Part shown: positions 1 to 9,388 of the stretch, one piece after another
Position numbering within the stretch: position 1 is the stretch's first letter
Layout: every line of letters begins with the position of its first letter
NCBI RefSeq assembly: GCF_004153685.1
Contig: NZ_SDQD01000003.1
Location: 398,384-462,383 of the forward strand
Reading direction: 5' to 3'
Source of the DNA: Pollutimonas harenae
Lineage (GTDB): Bacteria; Pseudomonadota; Gammaproteobacteria; Burkholderiales; Burkholderiaceae_B
Length of the DNA: 64,000 nucleotides
Made by a program: the position numbers and the translations under genes
Notes under the pieces: generated by a model
The model's database searches: none
What the model saw: only the letters and a program-made list of their open reading frames with translations
What the model was told of the DNA's origin: nothing

Positions 1-214
1 AGGCCAGGCCTTTGACTCGCTCGTCGTACTTGCGGGCAAAATCGCCCACGCCAGGACGCTCAACCTTGATGACCCGCGCGCCCATATCGGCCAGCTGGCG
101 AGTGCAGAACGGTGCGGCAATGGCATGCTCAAGACTGATGACGGTAACACCGTCCAGGGGACGAGCTGCACCGGCCTGGCGAGTAAGGTTTTTATTCATG
201 GGATCGCTGCTCAT
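1..214 (-). CDS. CaiB/BaiF family CoA-transferase, N-terminal fragment (cut by window edge)
   Basis: Only the first 71 codons are present; the gene runs off the left edge. After a short leader the translation reads RPLDGVTVISLEHAIAAPFC and continues with TRQLADMGARVIKVERPG and GDFARKYDERVKGLA. This is the usual opening of family III (CaiB/BaiF) CoA-transferases: the first Rossmann strand, then the 'LGA-x-V-I-K-V-E' motif and the 'GD-x-x-R' segment. These enzymes move CoA between carboxylic acids in the cytoplasm; substrate cannot be read from this fragment. Its ATG overlaps the stop of the upstream MaoC-like gene (TCAT on the plus strand, ATGA on the coding strand), so the two are probably translationally coupled and may share a substrate. 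Confidence 0.85.
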   Translation of the reverse strand, partial: MSSDPMNKNLTRQAGAARPLDGVTVISLEHAIAAPFCTRQLADMGARVIKVERPGVGDFARKYDERVKGLA

Positions 215-1041
215 ACTTTGAACCTCAGTTCTGCCTGGTGGGCCAGTGTGCCGTCTTGCTCTGCCCATAGTTGGGCAACGCCTGCTTCGGTCAGCATGCC
301 TTGTGCGTTGAAAGGAGTGGGTGAAATCAGGGGTCTTAAGCCACGATACGACAGTGAAATAACGGCCTTATCAGGATGGGCCCTGGTAAAGGCACGGCAC
401 ATCAGGGTGGCAATCATGGGGCCATGCACGACGAGACCGGGATAGCCTTCCGTTTCTGTGGTGTAGGGATAATCGTAATGAATTCGATGCCCATTGAAGG
501 TGACTGCCGAATAGCGGAACAACATGATCGAGCTGGGTTCTATTGTGTCACTCCATTGGGCGGCAGGGGTGGGAATGGAACCCTGCAGCTTGGGCGGGCT
601 GGGCTCTCGATAGACGATATCCTGCTCTTCCGAGATACACAGGCTGCCATCCTGGGAATAATCATGCTGAACCGTTACAAACAGCAACTTACCGGTGCTA
701 CCCACTTTTTCCTTGACTGCCAGGATAGTGGACTCTTTGTGCGCTTTGTGGCCGGCTCGCAGCGACTGAAGGAAATTGACCCGGCCGCCAGCCCACATAC
801 GGTTGCGATTGTCCGCCGGTGGCAGGAAGCCTCCACGCTTGGGGTGGCCGTCGGTGCCCAGCTCGCTATAAGGCAGGCCGCCGATGAAAAGCCCCCATTG
901 CCACAATAAGGGCAAGGGCTCGCCTTCTTTGGGTGCTGAAGCACCCAGACTCAATGCGATTTTCTGTATATGCCCAATATCAAGGTTGTCGTCGCAACTT
1001 TCCTTGCGCCCAATCCAGTCGTCCAGCCCCTGTGTCGTCAT
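211..1041 (-). CDS. MaoC/HTD2-like hydratase (FAS1-like dehydratase, mesaconyl-CoA hydratase type)
   Basis: A 276-residue double-hotdog (R)-hydratase/dehydratase. Visible family signatures are HPKRGGFLPP and NRMWAGGRVNF in the N-terminal half, and FRYSAVTFNGHRIHYDYPY then GYPGLVVHGPMIATL in the C-terminal hotdog, where the catalytic Asp/His-type residues normally lie. Relatives include fungal mitochondrial HTD2 and the mesaconyl-C4-CoA hydratase branch. Start chosen at the ATG at 1041 because GGGAAGA lies just upstream; a TTG eight codons earlier keeps the frame open but has no ribosome-binding site. The stop overlaps the CoA-transferase start by 4 nt. With a class I fumarase upstream, a role in methyl-branched C5 dicarboxylate (mesaconate/citramalate) CoA metabolism is plausible but inferred; general acyl-CoA hydration is the alternative. 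Confidence 0.82.
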   Translation of the reverse strand: MTTQGLDDWIGRKESCDDNLDIGHIQKIALSLGASAPKEGEPLPLLWQWGLFIGGLPYSELGTDGHPKRGGFLPPADNRNRMWAGGRVNFLQSLRAGHKAHKESTILAVKEKVGSTGKLLFVTVQHDYSQDGSLCISEEQDIVYREPSPPKLQGSIPTPAAQWSDTIEPSSIMLFRYSAVTFNGHRIHYDYPYTTETEGYPGLVVHGPMIATLMCRAFTRAHPDKAVISLSYRGLRPLISPTPFNAQGMLTEAGVAQLWAEQDGTLAHQAELRFKV

Positions 1042-1207
1042 GAGTTCTTCCCAAATAAGTATCAATACAAGGCATAGCTTGCCAGTTGGGACACTGTTTT
1101 TGAATTAGTTTTTGGATAAGGCCTGGTTTACATATGGCTAACGGCAAGGCATTACCGCCGGGCCAGGCACCCGACGGCGTCTTCAGACAGGCTCGCGGAG
1201 AATACCC

Positions 1208-2734
1208 TCAGGCGACTGGCACAAGCGGGATTTCAGCGATACGGGCCTTCCATGCCTTGGGCCCAGTGTCGTGCACCGATGTGCCTTGCGAGTCGACCGC
1301 CACGGTGACCGGCATGTCCTTGACATCGAATTCGTAAATGGCTTCCATGCCCAGATCCTCGAAACCCACAACCTTGGCACCACGTATGGCCTTGGACACC
1401 AGGTAAGCCGAGCCGCCCACCGCCATCAGGTAGGCTGAACCGTGCTTGCGTATGGACTCGATGGCCACCGGTCCGCGTTCGGCCTTGCCTATCATCGAAA
1501 TCAGGCCTGTCTTGTCCAGCATCATGTCGGTGAATTTGTCCATGCGCGTTGCGGTGGTGGGGCCTGCCGGGCCAACGACCTCATTTCCCACTGGATCGAC
1601 CGGGCCTACATAGTAAATAACACGGTTGGTGAAATCGACAGGTAAGGGCTCACCTTTTTCCAGCATGTCCTGTATACGCTTATGCGCAGCATCGCGACCC
1701 GTCAACATTTTCCCGGACAACAGCAGGGTCTGACCCGGCTTCCAGCTGGCAACCTGCTCTTTGGTCAGCGTATTCAGATCGACCTGCAAAGACTTGTTGT
1801 AATCGGGAGCCCAATGCACATCGGGCCAGTCCGACAGCGCGGGCGGCGTCAGCTCGGCGGGGCCCGAACCATCGAGTTCAAAATGCACATGGCGCGTAGC
1901 CGCACAGTTGGGAATCATGGCCACGGGCTTGGATGCCGCATGAGTCGGGAAAGTGTTGATCTTGACATCCAGCACCGTCGTGAGGCCACCCAGACCCTGA
2001 GCGCCTATGCCCAGGGCATTGACCTTCTGGTACAGGTCGATACGCAGCTCTTCGAGCTTATTTTGCGGGCCACGCTGCAACAGCTCGTACATGTCGATGT
2101 CTTCCATGAGCGACTGCTTGGCCATCAGCATGGCTTTTTCGGCCGTACCGCCCACGCCTATGCCCAACATGCCGGGCGGGCACCAGCCGGCCCCCATTTG
2201 CGGCACCGTCTTGAGCACCCAGTCGACCAAAGAGTCGCTGGGATTGAGCATGACGAATTTGGATTTATTCTCGGACCCGCCTCCTTTGGCGGCCACCTGC
2301 ACGTCGACCTTGTCGCCGGGAACCAGCTCGACGTTGACAATACAGGGCGTGTTATCGCGCGTATTCTTGCGTATAAACAATGGGTCGTTCAGGACTGAGG
2401 CCCGCAACGGATTATCGGGATTCAAATACCCCTGGCGCACACCCTCGTCACAGACCTCCTGCAAGCTGCGCTGCGTATCAAAACGCACATTCATGCCGAC
2501 CTTCAGGAAAACGTTGACGATACCAGTGTCCTGGCAAATGGGACGGTGCCCTTCGGCACACATGCGCGAGTTGGTCAGAATCTGGGCAATGGCATCTTTA
2601 GCTGCGGGACTTTCCTCGCGCTCGTAGGCGCGGGCAAGGTGCTGAATGTAGTCAACAGGATGGTAAAAGCTGATGAATTGTATTGCGTCGGCGATAGACT
2701 GAATCAGATCGCTTTCTTTAATAGTGGTGGTCAT
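1208..2734 (-). CDS. fumA: Class I fumarate hydratase (iron-sulfur, FumA/FumB type)
   Basis: 508 residues, close to other betaproteobacterial class I fumarases and shorter than E. coli FumA (548). It interconverts fumarate and (S)-malate in the cytosol with a [4Fe-4S] cluster. The three expected cluster cysteines are visible: Cys67 in RPICQDTG, Cys185 in GWCPPGMLG and Cys277 in IPNCAATRHVHFELDGSG. Their spacing (118 and 92) nearly equals Cys105/224/318 of FumA. The N-terminal alpha part and the C-terminal beta part (from about residue 330, with GRDAAHKR and YYVGPVDP) are both complete. Members of this class can also hydrate mesaconate, which is relevant given the MaoC-like hydratase and CoA-transferase downstream on the same strand, 166 bp away. 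No obvious strong promoter was seen in the 70 bp before the gene. Confidence 0.95.
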   Translation of the reverse strand: MTTTIKESDLIQSIADAIQFISFYHPVDYIQHLARAYEREESPAAKDAIAQILTNSRMCAEGHRPICQDTGIVNVFLKVGMNVRFDTQRSLQEVCDEGVRQGYLNPDNPLRASVLNDPLFIRKNTRDNTPCIVNVELVPGDKVDVQVAAKGGGSENKSKFVMLNPSDSLVDWVLKTVPQMGAGWCPPGMLGIGVGGTAEKAMLMAKQSLMEDIDMYELLQRGPQNKLEELRIDLYQKVNALGIGAQGLGGLTTVLDVKINTFPTHAASKPVAMIPNCAATRHVHFELDGSGPAELTPPALSDWPDVHWAPDYNKSLQVDLNTLTKEQVASWKPGQTLLLSGKMLTGRDAAHKRIQDMLEKGEPLPVDFTNRVIYYVGPVDPVGNEVVGPAGPTTATRMDKFTDMMLDKTGLISMIGKAERGPVAIESIRKHGSAYLMAVGGSAYLVSKAIRGAKVVGFEDLGMEAIYEFDVKDMPVTVAVDSQGTSVHDTGPKAWKARIAEIPLVPVA

Positions 2735-2804
2735 GGTGTTTGCTATCTAATAAAAAGTGGCGGGCGCAGAAACGCACCCATGAATACTTGACAGTGGGCC
2801 GCGC

Positions 2805-3572
2805 TTACTTGCCGGTCCATACGGGTGGCCGCTTCTCGGCAAAAGCGGTGGCGCCTTCCTTGGCGTCGGCCGAGGTAAAAATGTGAGCAATGCGCGGACG
2901 CTGCAAATCAAACATTTCAGCCTGACTCCAGTCGCGGGACTGGGTCACGATGCCTTTTGCCGTCTGCACGGCCAGCGGGCCGTTGGCTGCCACGACACGC
3001 GCCAATTCCAGCGCCGCGTCCAGGGCCTGGCCCGGCTCGACCAGACGATTGACCAGGCCATAGCCATGAGCGCGCTCCGCGGAAAACATTTCCCCGGTCA
3101 GGACGGCTTCCATTGCAATGTGATAAGGGATACGGCTGGGCAAGCGCAGCATTCCGCCGGCGCCCGCCACAATACCCCTTTTGACTTCGGGTAAGCCAAA
3201 ACTGGCATTGCGGGCGGCAACAATCAGATCGCAGGACAGCGCAACTTCAAAACCTCCCGCCAGGGCATAGCCCTCGACTGCGGCAATCATGGGCTTTACA
3301 GGCGGCTTTTCGCACATGCCGGCAAACCCCCTGCCTTCGACATAGGGTCGCTGGCCACCGCGGGCGAAGGCTTTCAGATCCATACCGGATGAAAACGTGT
3401 TGCCCGCCCCTGTCAGCACACCCATGACAATATCGTCGGACGCGTCCATTTGCTCAAGTGCCCGAGCCAATTCCTGGGCGGTTTCGTAATTGATGGCGTT
3501 GCGCGCCTCGGGCCGATTGATCGTGATAATTTGTATCCGATCAATAACATCCACCTTCACCAAGTCAGACAT
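2805..3572 (-). CDS. Enoyl-CoA hydratase/isomerase family protein (crotonase)
   Basis: 255 residues covering one crotonase fold. Visible hallmarks: INRPEARNAIN near the N-terminus; the first oxyanion-hole segment GNTFSSGMDLKAF (residues about 57-69); the second in VEGYALAGGFEVALSCDL (about 103-120), with the Gly-Gly that orients the thioester carbonyl; then FGLPEVKRGIVAGAGG, which carries the usual second acidic position (Glu in LPEVKRG). It ends with the common AFAEKRPPVW tail. Likely reactions are hydration or isomerisation of an enoyl-CoA; the substrate is not readable. It lies 70 bp upstream of the fumarase on the same strand, so joint transcription is possible. It is divergent from glyQ, separated by 197 bp. 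Confidence 0.88.
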   Translation of the reverse strand: MSDLVKVDVIDRIQIITINRPEARNAINYETAQELARALEQMDASDDIVMGVLTGAGNTFSSGMDLKAFARGGQRPYVEGRGFAGMCEKPPVKPMIAAVEGYALAGGFEVALSCDLIVAARNASFGLPEVKRGIVAGAGGMLRLPSRIPYHIAMEAVLTGEMFSAERAHGYGLVNRLVEPGQALDAALELARVVAANGPLAVQTAKGIVTQSRDWSQAEMFDLQRPRIAHIFTSADAKEGATAFAEKRPPVWTGK

Positions 3573-3769
3573 AAATCTATTCCCAAAAAACTGCGGCGCA
3601 ATGCGCCAACGATAGAATGGTGCGAGTGCTGCGGACCGTGCCGGCTACAGCTCAAGGCCCACATAATACGACCAATTGCACTCGGACCTGATCGGCGGCA
3701 TACCGCCTTTGGTGCGAACCAGTTAAAATTGAAAAATTTTGCGGCTTATCGCTTTACTGGCTTTCGCTC

Positions 3770-4678
3770 ATGCTCACTTTTCAGCAAATCATTTTAACGC
3801 TTCAGCAATATTGGGACAGACAAGGCTGCGCCTTGCTACAGCCCTACGACATGGAAGTCGGCGCAGGCACTTCGCATACCGCAACCTTTTTACGATCCAT
3901 CGGGCCCGAGCCCTGGCGTGCCGCCTATGTACAACCCTCGCGCCGCCCCAAAGATGGCCGCTATGGTGAAAACCCCAACCGGCTGCAGCACTATTACCAA
4001 TATCAGGTCGTGCTCAAGCCCTCTCCTCCCGAAATCATCGATCTATACATCGGCTCGCTCAAGGCCCTGGGCATCAATCCCCTGGAGCACGATATCCGCT
4101 TCGTTGAGGACGACTGGGAAAACCCCACGCTCGGTGCCTGGGGCCTGGGTTGGGAAGTCTGGCTCAACGGGATGGAAGTCACCCAGTTCACCTACTTCCA
4201 GCAAGTAGGCGGACTCGACTGCTCGCCCACAACAGGTGAGATCACTTACGGCCTCGAGCGGCTAGCCATGTATCTGCAAGGCGTGGAAAGCGTCTACGAC
4301 CTGGTCTGGACCGAAACGGCCGACGGGCGCAAAGTGCTGTACCGTGACGTGTTCCATCAAAATGAAGTGGAACAGTCAACGTACAACTTCGAACACGCCT
4401 CAACCACCATGCTGTTCTCCCACTTCAACGATTACGAAGCCGAAGCCCAGCGACTCATCACGGTACCCCTGGCCTTGCCCGCCTATGAAGCCACCCTCAA
4501 AGCGGCTCATACCTTCAATATGCTGGATGCGCGAGGCGCCATCAGCGTCACCGAGCGCGCCGCATACATAGGCCGCATCCGCAACCTGTCGCGCACCGTC
4601 GCACAGGCTTACTTCAATTCACGAGAAAAACTAGGATTCCCCATGCTTGCCCAGCCAATCAGCACGGAGGCCAAATAA
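3770..4678 (+). CDS. glyQ: Glycyl-tRNA synthetase alpha subunit
   Basis: 302 residues (E. coli 303) with the near-invariant opening [20 protein letters not shown], followed by [17 protein letters not shown] and [19 protein letters not shown]. This is the class II catalytic subunit of the bacterial alpha2beta2 glycyl-tRNA synthetase, which activates glycine and charges tRNA-Gly in the cytoplasm. The start is fixed by family conservation, yet no convincing Shine-Dalgarno sequence precedes the ATG: the upstream stretch is CTGGCTTTCGCTC. A TAAAAT hexamer at 3724-3729 could be a -10 element, but no good -35 partner was found. No T-box leader is visible, as expected outside Firmicutes. Its stop overlaps the glyS start by one base (TAATG). 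Confidence 0.98.
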   Translation: MLTFQQIILTLQQYWDRQGCALLQPYDMEVGAGTSHTATFLRSIGPEPWRAAYVQPSRRPKDGRYGENPNRLQHYYQYQVVLKPSPPEIIDLYIGSLKALGINPLEHDIRFVEDDWENPTLGAWGLGWEVWLNGMEVTQFTYFQQVGGLDCSPTTGEITYGLERLAMYLQGVESVYDLVWTETADGRKVLYRDVFHQNEVEQSTYNFEHASTTMLFSHFNDYEAEAQRLITVPLALPAYEATLKAAHTFNMLDARGAISVTERAAYIGRIRNLSRTVAQAYFNSREKLGFPMLAQPISTEAK

Positions 4679-6828
4679 TGACGAACGTGTCTCCCGCCGC
4701 ATACCGGCCGCTGTTGATCGAGCTCCTGACGGAAGAACTCCCACCGAAGGTCCTGCAGAAACTGGGACATGCCTTTGCCGAAGGCATACGCAAGATACTG
4801 GATCAGCAGCATCTGCTGGCCGAGGACTGCGCCGTTACCGATTTTTCCACGCCACGCCGCCTTGCGGTGCGCCTGAGTGCAGTACTCGGCCAGGCCCCCG
4901 AGCAGCGCTATATCGAAAAACTCATGCCCGCCAAGATAGGGCTGACCGAAAACAATGAAATCACCCCGGCTCTGGCCAAAAAGCTGGCCAGCAAGAACCT
5001 GGAACACCTGACCGCAGCCGACCTGACCCACGGATCCGACGGCAAGCAAGACTACCTATACGCCGAGGGCGTGTCCAGCGGCGCACAGCTTGAACCCGCG
5101 CTCCAAGAGGCGCTGGACCATGCCATTGCACACTTGCCCATACCCAAGGTCATGCGCTATCAACTGGCCGATGGCAGCAGCAGTGTCAAGTTCGTACGTC
5201 CGGCTCACCAGTTGGTGGCATTATGGGGCGACCAGGTCATTGATATCCAGGCCTTGGGCCTGAAATCCGGGCGTAAAACTCTGGGCCACAGGTTTATGTC
5301 TGCACAAGACATCGAGCTGACCGATCCCACCACCTACGAACAGCAGATGCTGGACGAAGGCAAGGTGATCGCCTCATTCACCGACCGCCGCGCCCTGATC
5401 AGCAGGCAGTTGCACGGACAGGCACAGGCCCTGGGTACTACCATAGGCACTGGCAGCGAAGTCGAAGCACTACTGGACGAGGTCACCGCTCTGGTCGAAC
5501 ATCCCACCGTCTATGTTGGCGAGTTCGAGCAGCAATTTCTCAGTGTGCCACCCGAATGTCTGATCCTGACCATGCGCCTGAATCAGAAATATTTCCCACT
5601 GTTCGAACCTGACACAGGCAAACTGACCCACCGTTTCCTGATCGTCAGCAATATGCAGATCGACGATCCTTCCAACATCATTGAAGGCAATCAGCGTGTG
5701 GTGCGCCCACGCCTGGCCGATGCCCAGTTCTTTTTCGAAACCGACCTGAAAACACCTCTGGCCGATCGCGTGGTATCACTGGCTTCCAGCGTGTATCACA
5801 ACAAGCTGGGTACACAGCTGAATCGCGTCGAGCGGGTACGCAAGCTGGCGCGTCACATTGCCGAACAACTGGGTGCCGATATCACCCATGCCGGCCGCGC
5901 TTCATTGCTGGCCAAGGCCGACCTCAACTCCAACATGGTGGGTGAGTTCCCTGAGCTGCAAGGCATCATGGGTGCCTATTACGCCGCGGCAGACGGCGAA
6001 GCAGACGATGTCGTGCTTGCCATCCGCAATCAATATCGCATTCGTCTCGATACACCCGTCGAGTCCACTACCCTGACCTCCGCCATCGTATTCATGGCCG
6101 AGCGCATTGAAACCCTGCTGGGCATCTGGGGCATAGGCCTGGTACCCACCGGAGAACGTGACCCTTACGGCCTGCGCCGTGCAGCGTTGGGCCTGATCAG
6201 CGCCTACGAGCAGCTGCTGGCTGGCGGCTATCTTGGAATCAGCGACACCGCCACCCTGAATCTTCACGGCTTGCTTAGTCACGCTGCCGAAACCTTCGAG
6301 CTGGGCGTCATTGCACCCGGCACGATAGACGAAGTACAAACCTTCATATACGAACGCTCCCGCAATCTATTAAGCCATGATTTCGACCGCCATGTCATTG
6401 ACGCCGTACTGGCGCTCAAACCGGCCCTGCATCAAGTCCAGACTCGCAGTGCAGCTTGCGCTGCATTTGCACTGCGCCCCGAAGCCGCAAGCCTGTCGGC
6501 CGCCAACAAGCGTATTGCCAATCTGCTCAAGAAAGCTGACACAGCTCCAGCCGACCTCGACTACAGCCTGCTGAGCGAGCCGGCCGAAAAGGCGTTGGCC
6601 GACATCATTGCCACACTCGAGCCCCAGGCCCAGGCACAGTTTGCACAAGGCGATTTCAGCGGCAGCATGGCAACCATGGCACAAGCCAGAGACGCCGTCG
6701 ACGCATTTTTCAATAACGTCATGGTCATGGCCGACGATCCCGCCATACGCTCCAACCGGCTGGCACTCTTGAACGACTTGCACCGCAATATGAATCAAGT
6801 TGCCGACATCTCCAGGCTGGCCCAGTGA
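4678..6828 (+). CDS. glyS: Glycyl-tRNA synthetase beta subunit
   Basis: 716 residues, slightly longer than E. coli GlyS (689). The N-terminal LLIELLTEELPPKVLQKL motif and the central EFPELQGIMGAYYA and ERDPYGLRRAALGLI motifs are diagnostic. The HD-like region and a C-terminal DALR-type anticodon/tRNA-binding domain (about residues 570-716, ending NRLALLNDLHRNMNQVADISRLA) are complete. It partners GlyQ in the heterotetramer and supplies tRNA recognition. The ATG shares a base with the glyQ stop, which suggests coupled translation and balanced subunit stoichiometry. The gmhB GTG start overlaps its own TGA stop. Confidence 0.98.
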   Translation: MTNVSPAAYRPLLIELLTEELPPKVLQKLGHAFAEGIRKILDQQHLLAEDCAVTDFSTPRRLAVRLSAVLGQAPEQRYIEKLMPAKIGLTENNEITPALAKKLASKNLEHLTAADLTHGSDGKQDYLYAEGVSSGAQLEPALQEALDHAIAHLPIPKVMRYQLADGSSSVKFVRPAHQLVALWGDQVIDIQALGLKSGRKTLGHRFMSAQDIELTDPTTYEQQMLDEGKVIASFTDRRALISRQLHGQAQALGTTIGTGSEVEALLDEVTALVEHPTVYVGEFEQQFLSVPPECLILTMRLNQKYFPLFEPDTGKLTHRFLIVSNMQIDDPSNIIEGNQRVVRPRLADAQFFFETDLKTPLADRVVSLASSVYHNKLGTQLNRVERVRKLARHIAEQLGADITHAGRASLLAKADLNSNMVGEFPELQGIMGAYYAAADGEADDVVLAIRNQYRIRLDTPVESTTLTSAIVFMAERIETLLGIWGIGLVPTGERDPYGLRRAALGLISAYEQLLAGGYLGISDTATLNLHGLLSHAAETFELGVIAPGTIDEVQTFIYERSRNLLSHDFDRHVIDAVLALKPALHQVQTRSAACAAFALRPEAASLSAANKRIANLLKKADTAPADLDYSLLSEPAEKALADIIATLEPQAQAQFAQGDFSGSMATMAQARDAVDAFFNNVMVMADDPAIRSNRLALLNDLHRNMNQVADISRLAQ

Positions 6829-7367
6829 AGCTGGCCATACTAGACCGCGACGGCGTCATCAATCAGGACAGTGACGCCTTCGTCAAAAGCCCGGACGAAT
6901 GGATCGCCCTGCCCGGAAGCGTGGAAGCGATCGCGCGGCTATCGCGTGCGGGCTGGCGGGTTGTGATCGCCAGCAATCAGTCCGGCATTGCGCGCGGCCT
7001 GTTCAGCATGGACACGCTCAATGCCATCCACACCAAGCTGCGCCGCGAGGTCATACACGCAGGCGGTATGGTCGACGCCATTTTCATCTGCCCACACGGC
7101 CCCGACGACGGGTGCGCCTGTCGCAAGCCCAAGCCAGGCATGTTCCTGGATATTGCCCGACGCTACGACATGCCCGATCTAAGCGGCGTACCAGCGGTGG
7201 GTGACTCGCTACGCGACCTGCAGGCTGCTGCCATGGCCGGCTGCAACCCTTGGCTGGTCCTGACCGGCAACGGGCAAAAAACACAAAACACAGGCGAGCT
7301 GCCCGCAGGAACGCGCGTAGCCGATAATCTGGCAGCTGTCGTCAACACATGGTTGTCCGAGGAATAA
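6825..7367 (+). CDS. gmhB: D-glycero-beta-D-manno-heptose 1,7-bisphosphate 7-phosphatase
   Basis: A 180-residue HAD-superfamily phosphatase. Motif I is LDRDGVIN (residues 6-13, nucleophile Asp and acid/base Asp), motif II is VIASNQSG, and motif IV is VGDSLRDLQAA. Between them, CPHGPDDGCACRKPKPGM carries the Cys-x-His...Cys-x-Cys zinc site typical of GmhB. It removes the 7-phosphate during ADP-heptose synthesis for the LPS inner core. It starts with GTG overlapping the glyS TGA (GTGA), an arrangement that favours coupling. The next gene, plsC, begins two bases after its stop. Confidence 0.95.
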   Translation: MKLAILDRDGVINQDSDAFVKSPDEWIALPGSVEAIARLSRAGWRVVIASNQSGIARGLFSMDTLNAIHTKLRREVIHAGGMVDAIFICPHGPDDGCACRKPKPGMFLDIARRYDMPDLSGVPAVGDSLRDLQAAAMAGCNPWLVLTGNGQKTQNTGELPAGTRVADNLAAVVNTWLSEE

Positions 7368-7369
7368 AC

Positions 7370-8104
7370 ATGCTTCTGGCCATTTTCCGCGCGACGCTTT
7401 ATCAGCTGTTCTTGCTTATTACGGTTATTCCCTACGCCATTGCCTGCATGCTATGGTCACCACTGCCGCTAAGCCTTCGCTACAAGCTGACTGCTGGCTG
7501 GCCGCGCCTGGCCGTATGGGGTGCCAAGGTCATACTTGGCATACGCTGGCAGTTGAAAGGCGCCGAAAACCTGCCCGACGGTCCAGGCATTCTCCTCTCC
7601 AAGCATCAATCAGCCTGGGAAACATTGTTTTTCCCCGCCTACATGCCGCGCGAATTGTGTTTCGTGTACAAAAAAGAGCTGCATTGGGTGCCGTTTTTCG
7701 GCTGGGGCCTGGCACTGCTACGCATGATACCCATAGACCGCAGCAAGGGCCGCGATGCCTTTGAACAAGTTGTACGGACGGGTCAGCAGCGCATCAATGA
7801 AGGTCGTTGGCCTATACTGTTTCCCGAGGGTACGCGTATCGCACCAGGCAAGGCGGGCCGTTACAAAATGGGCGGAGCTCTGCTGGCAACACGTACCAAT
7901 ACACCCATTATTCCTGTCGCACACAATGCGGGCGAGTGCTGGCGTCGCAAAGCCTTCATCAAGAAGCCAGGTCTTGTTACCGTATCCATCGGACCGCTGA
8001 TCGACCCCACTGGATTGACGCCTGATGTCGTCAATCAGAAAGTCCGCGACTGGATCGAAACTGAAATGCGCGTATTGAATCCTGAACGATATGGGCCAAA
8101 CTAA
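7370..8104 (+). CDS. plsC: 1-acyl-sn-glycerol-3-phosphate acyltransferase
   Basis: 244 residues from the ATG at 7370, chosen because GAGGA lies about 7 nt upstream; an in-frame ATG at 7349 lies inside gmhB and lacks a ribosome-binding site. An N-terminal hydrophobic segment (about residues 4-30) anchors it to the inner membrane. Acyltransferase blocks are visible: block I as SKHQSAWETLFF, block II around RMIPIDRSKGRDA, block III as LFPEGTRIAPG and block IV as IIPVAHNAGE. It makes phosphatidic acid from lysophosphatidic acid. Block I is His-x4-Glu instead of the textbook His-x4-Asp. It lies 2 bp after gmhB and overlaps the next gene by 14 bp. Confidence 0.93.
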   Translation: MLLAIFRATLYQLFLLITVIPYAIACMLWSPLPLSLRYKLTAGWPRLAVWGAKVILGIRWQLKGAENLPDGPGILLSKHQSAWETLFFPAYMPRELCFVYKKELHWVPFFGWGLALLRMIPIDRSKGRDAFEQVVRTGQQRINEGRWPILFPEGTRIAPGKAGRYKMGGALLATRTNTPIIPVAHNAGECWRRKAFIKKPGLVTVSIGPLIDPTGLTPDVVNQKVRDWIETEMRVLNPERYGPN

Positions 8105-8966
8105 GCAACTTGAGCTCTTTACCGATACGCCCGAGGTGCTGCCTGCTGCCCAGCCCGTCTCTCCGGCTCCGCGCCCTGTACCCACCACAATCCCCATAGC
8201 TTGTCCGCCCTCGCTGCCCCAGGGCGCACGCTGGCGCGAGGTACAGGCGCCGGAGCAGACCATAGGCTTTACCCTGCAGCGCTCCCGCCGCAAAAGCATA
8301 GGCCTCACCATCAACGACGACGGCCTGCAAGTTCGGGCGCCAAACTGGATCACACTGGCACAGGTAGATTCCGCCGTCATCGAAAAATCGGCATGGGTGC
8401 TTGAAAAACTGCGCTTGAGCCAAGCCCGTCAACAACAATTGGCCACTGCAGATGCCCAATGGCATGACGGTGGACGTATACCTTATCTAGGCAAACGCAT
8501 CATGCTGAGCCTTGATGACACGCGCAGGACCACGGCATTTTCCGGCGCTCTCTCTGCTCCTCAGGATGACGACTTGCTGTATCTGGCGCTGCCTGCCAGC
8601 GCCGAACGCAACCGTATACGCGACAGCGCCCATTCCTGGTTGCAGCAACAGGCCAGACTACGGTTTGGTGAGCGCCTGCAGCACTTTCTGAGCGCCAACA
8701 ATCTGACCATTCGGCGCTGGCGGCTATCGTCGGCGGCCACCCGCTGGGGTTCATGCAGCAGTGACGGCAACATTATGCTTAACTGGCGCCTGATACACTT
8801 TCAGCCGGACATCATCGATTATGTGATCGCACACGAAATTGCACATCTGCGAGAACTTAATCACAGCAAAAATTTCTGGCGGGAAGTCGACCGCATACTG
8901 CCTGGCTTCGAACGTGCACGCGATGCACTCAGGCAGCATGATCCCAGCTCATTACCGCTAATCTGA
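8091..8966 (+). CDS. YgjP-like M48-family metallopeptidase domain protein
   Basis: 291 residues. The C-terminal half matches the YgjP/DUF45 (WLM-like) family: [21 protein letters not shown] followed by the zinc motif [16 protein letters not shown] (HExxH plus a downstream His) at about residues 245-260. The first 65 residues are Pro/Ala-rich and look disordered. The middle part, [19 protein letters not shown], is the conserved N-terminal beta region of the family. The natural substrate of YgjP proteins is not established. The start overlaps plsC by 14 bp, so the gene probably belongs to the glyQ-gloA transcription unit. Function beyond predicted zinc peptidase is unknown. Confidence 0.85.
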   Translation: MGQTKQLELFTDTPEVLPAAQPVSPAPRPVPTTIPIACPPSLPQGARWREVQAPEQTIGFTLQRSRRKSIGLTINDDGLQVRAPNWITLAQVDSAVIEKSAWVLEKLRLSQARQQQLATADAQWHDGGRIPYLGKRIMLSLDDTRRTTAFSGALSAPQDDDLLYLALPASAERNRIRDSAHSWLQQQARLRFGERLQHFLSANNLTIRRWRLSSAATRWGSCSSDGNIMLNWRLIHFQPDIIDYVIAHEIAHLRELNHSKNFWREVDRILPGFERARDALRQHDPSSLPLI

Positions 8967-8982
8967 TATCAAGGAGATTTTG

Positions 8983-9378
8983 ATGCGTTTACTGCACACC
9001 ATGCTTCGTGTAGGCGATCTGGACCGCTCGCTGGCTTTCTATACCGACGTGCTCGGCATGAAGTTATTACGTCGCAAGGACTATCCGGACGGCAAGTTCA
9101 CGCTGGCTTTCGTGGGCTACCAGGACGAAAGCGAAGGCGCCGTCATTGAGCTGACCCACAACTGGGACACGCCCTCTTATGATTTGGGTAACGGATACGG
9201 CCATATTGCACTAGAGGTCGAAAATGCCTACGACGCCTGTGCGCGCATCAAGGAAAAAGGCGGTAACGTAGTTCGGGAAGCCGGCCCCATGAAACACGGC
9301 GAGACCGTGATCGCTTTCGTGGAGGATCCTGACGGCTACAAAATAGAGCTGATACAGCATAAAGGCCGTAACGACTAA
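8983..9378 (+). CDS. gloA: Lactoylglutathione lyase (glyoxalase I)
   Basis: 131 residues with AAGGAG eight bases before the ATG at 8983. It converts the methylglyoxal-glutathione hemithioacetal to S-lactoylglutathione. The metal ligands fall at exactly the E. coli GloA positions: His5 (LLHTMLRV), Glu56 (VIELTHN), His74 (GYGHIALEV) and Glu122 (GYKIELIQH). The short form without the eukaryotic insertions suggests the Ni2+/Co2+-type bacterial class. It is the last gene of the plus-strand run and faces the FadE-like gene. A strong hairpin separates the two. Confidence 0.97.
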   Translation: MRLLHTMLRVGDLDRSLAFYTDVLGMKLLRRKDYPDGKFTLAFVGYQDESEGAVIELTHNWDTPSYDLGNGYGHIALEVENAYDACARIKEKGGNVVREAGPMKHGETVIAFVEDPDGYKIELIQHKGRND

Positions 9379-9388
9379 GGCTGGCCAG

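Noticed and set aside
3573..3769. T-box or other leader before glyQ
   Set aside because: No T-box sequence or specifier stem; T-boxes are not expected in Proteobacteria. Only a weak -10-like TAAAAT was seen.
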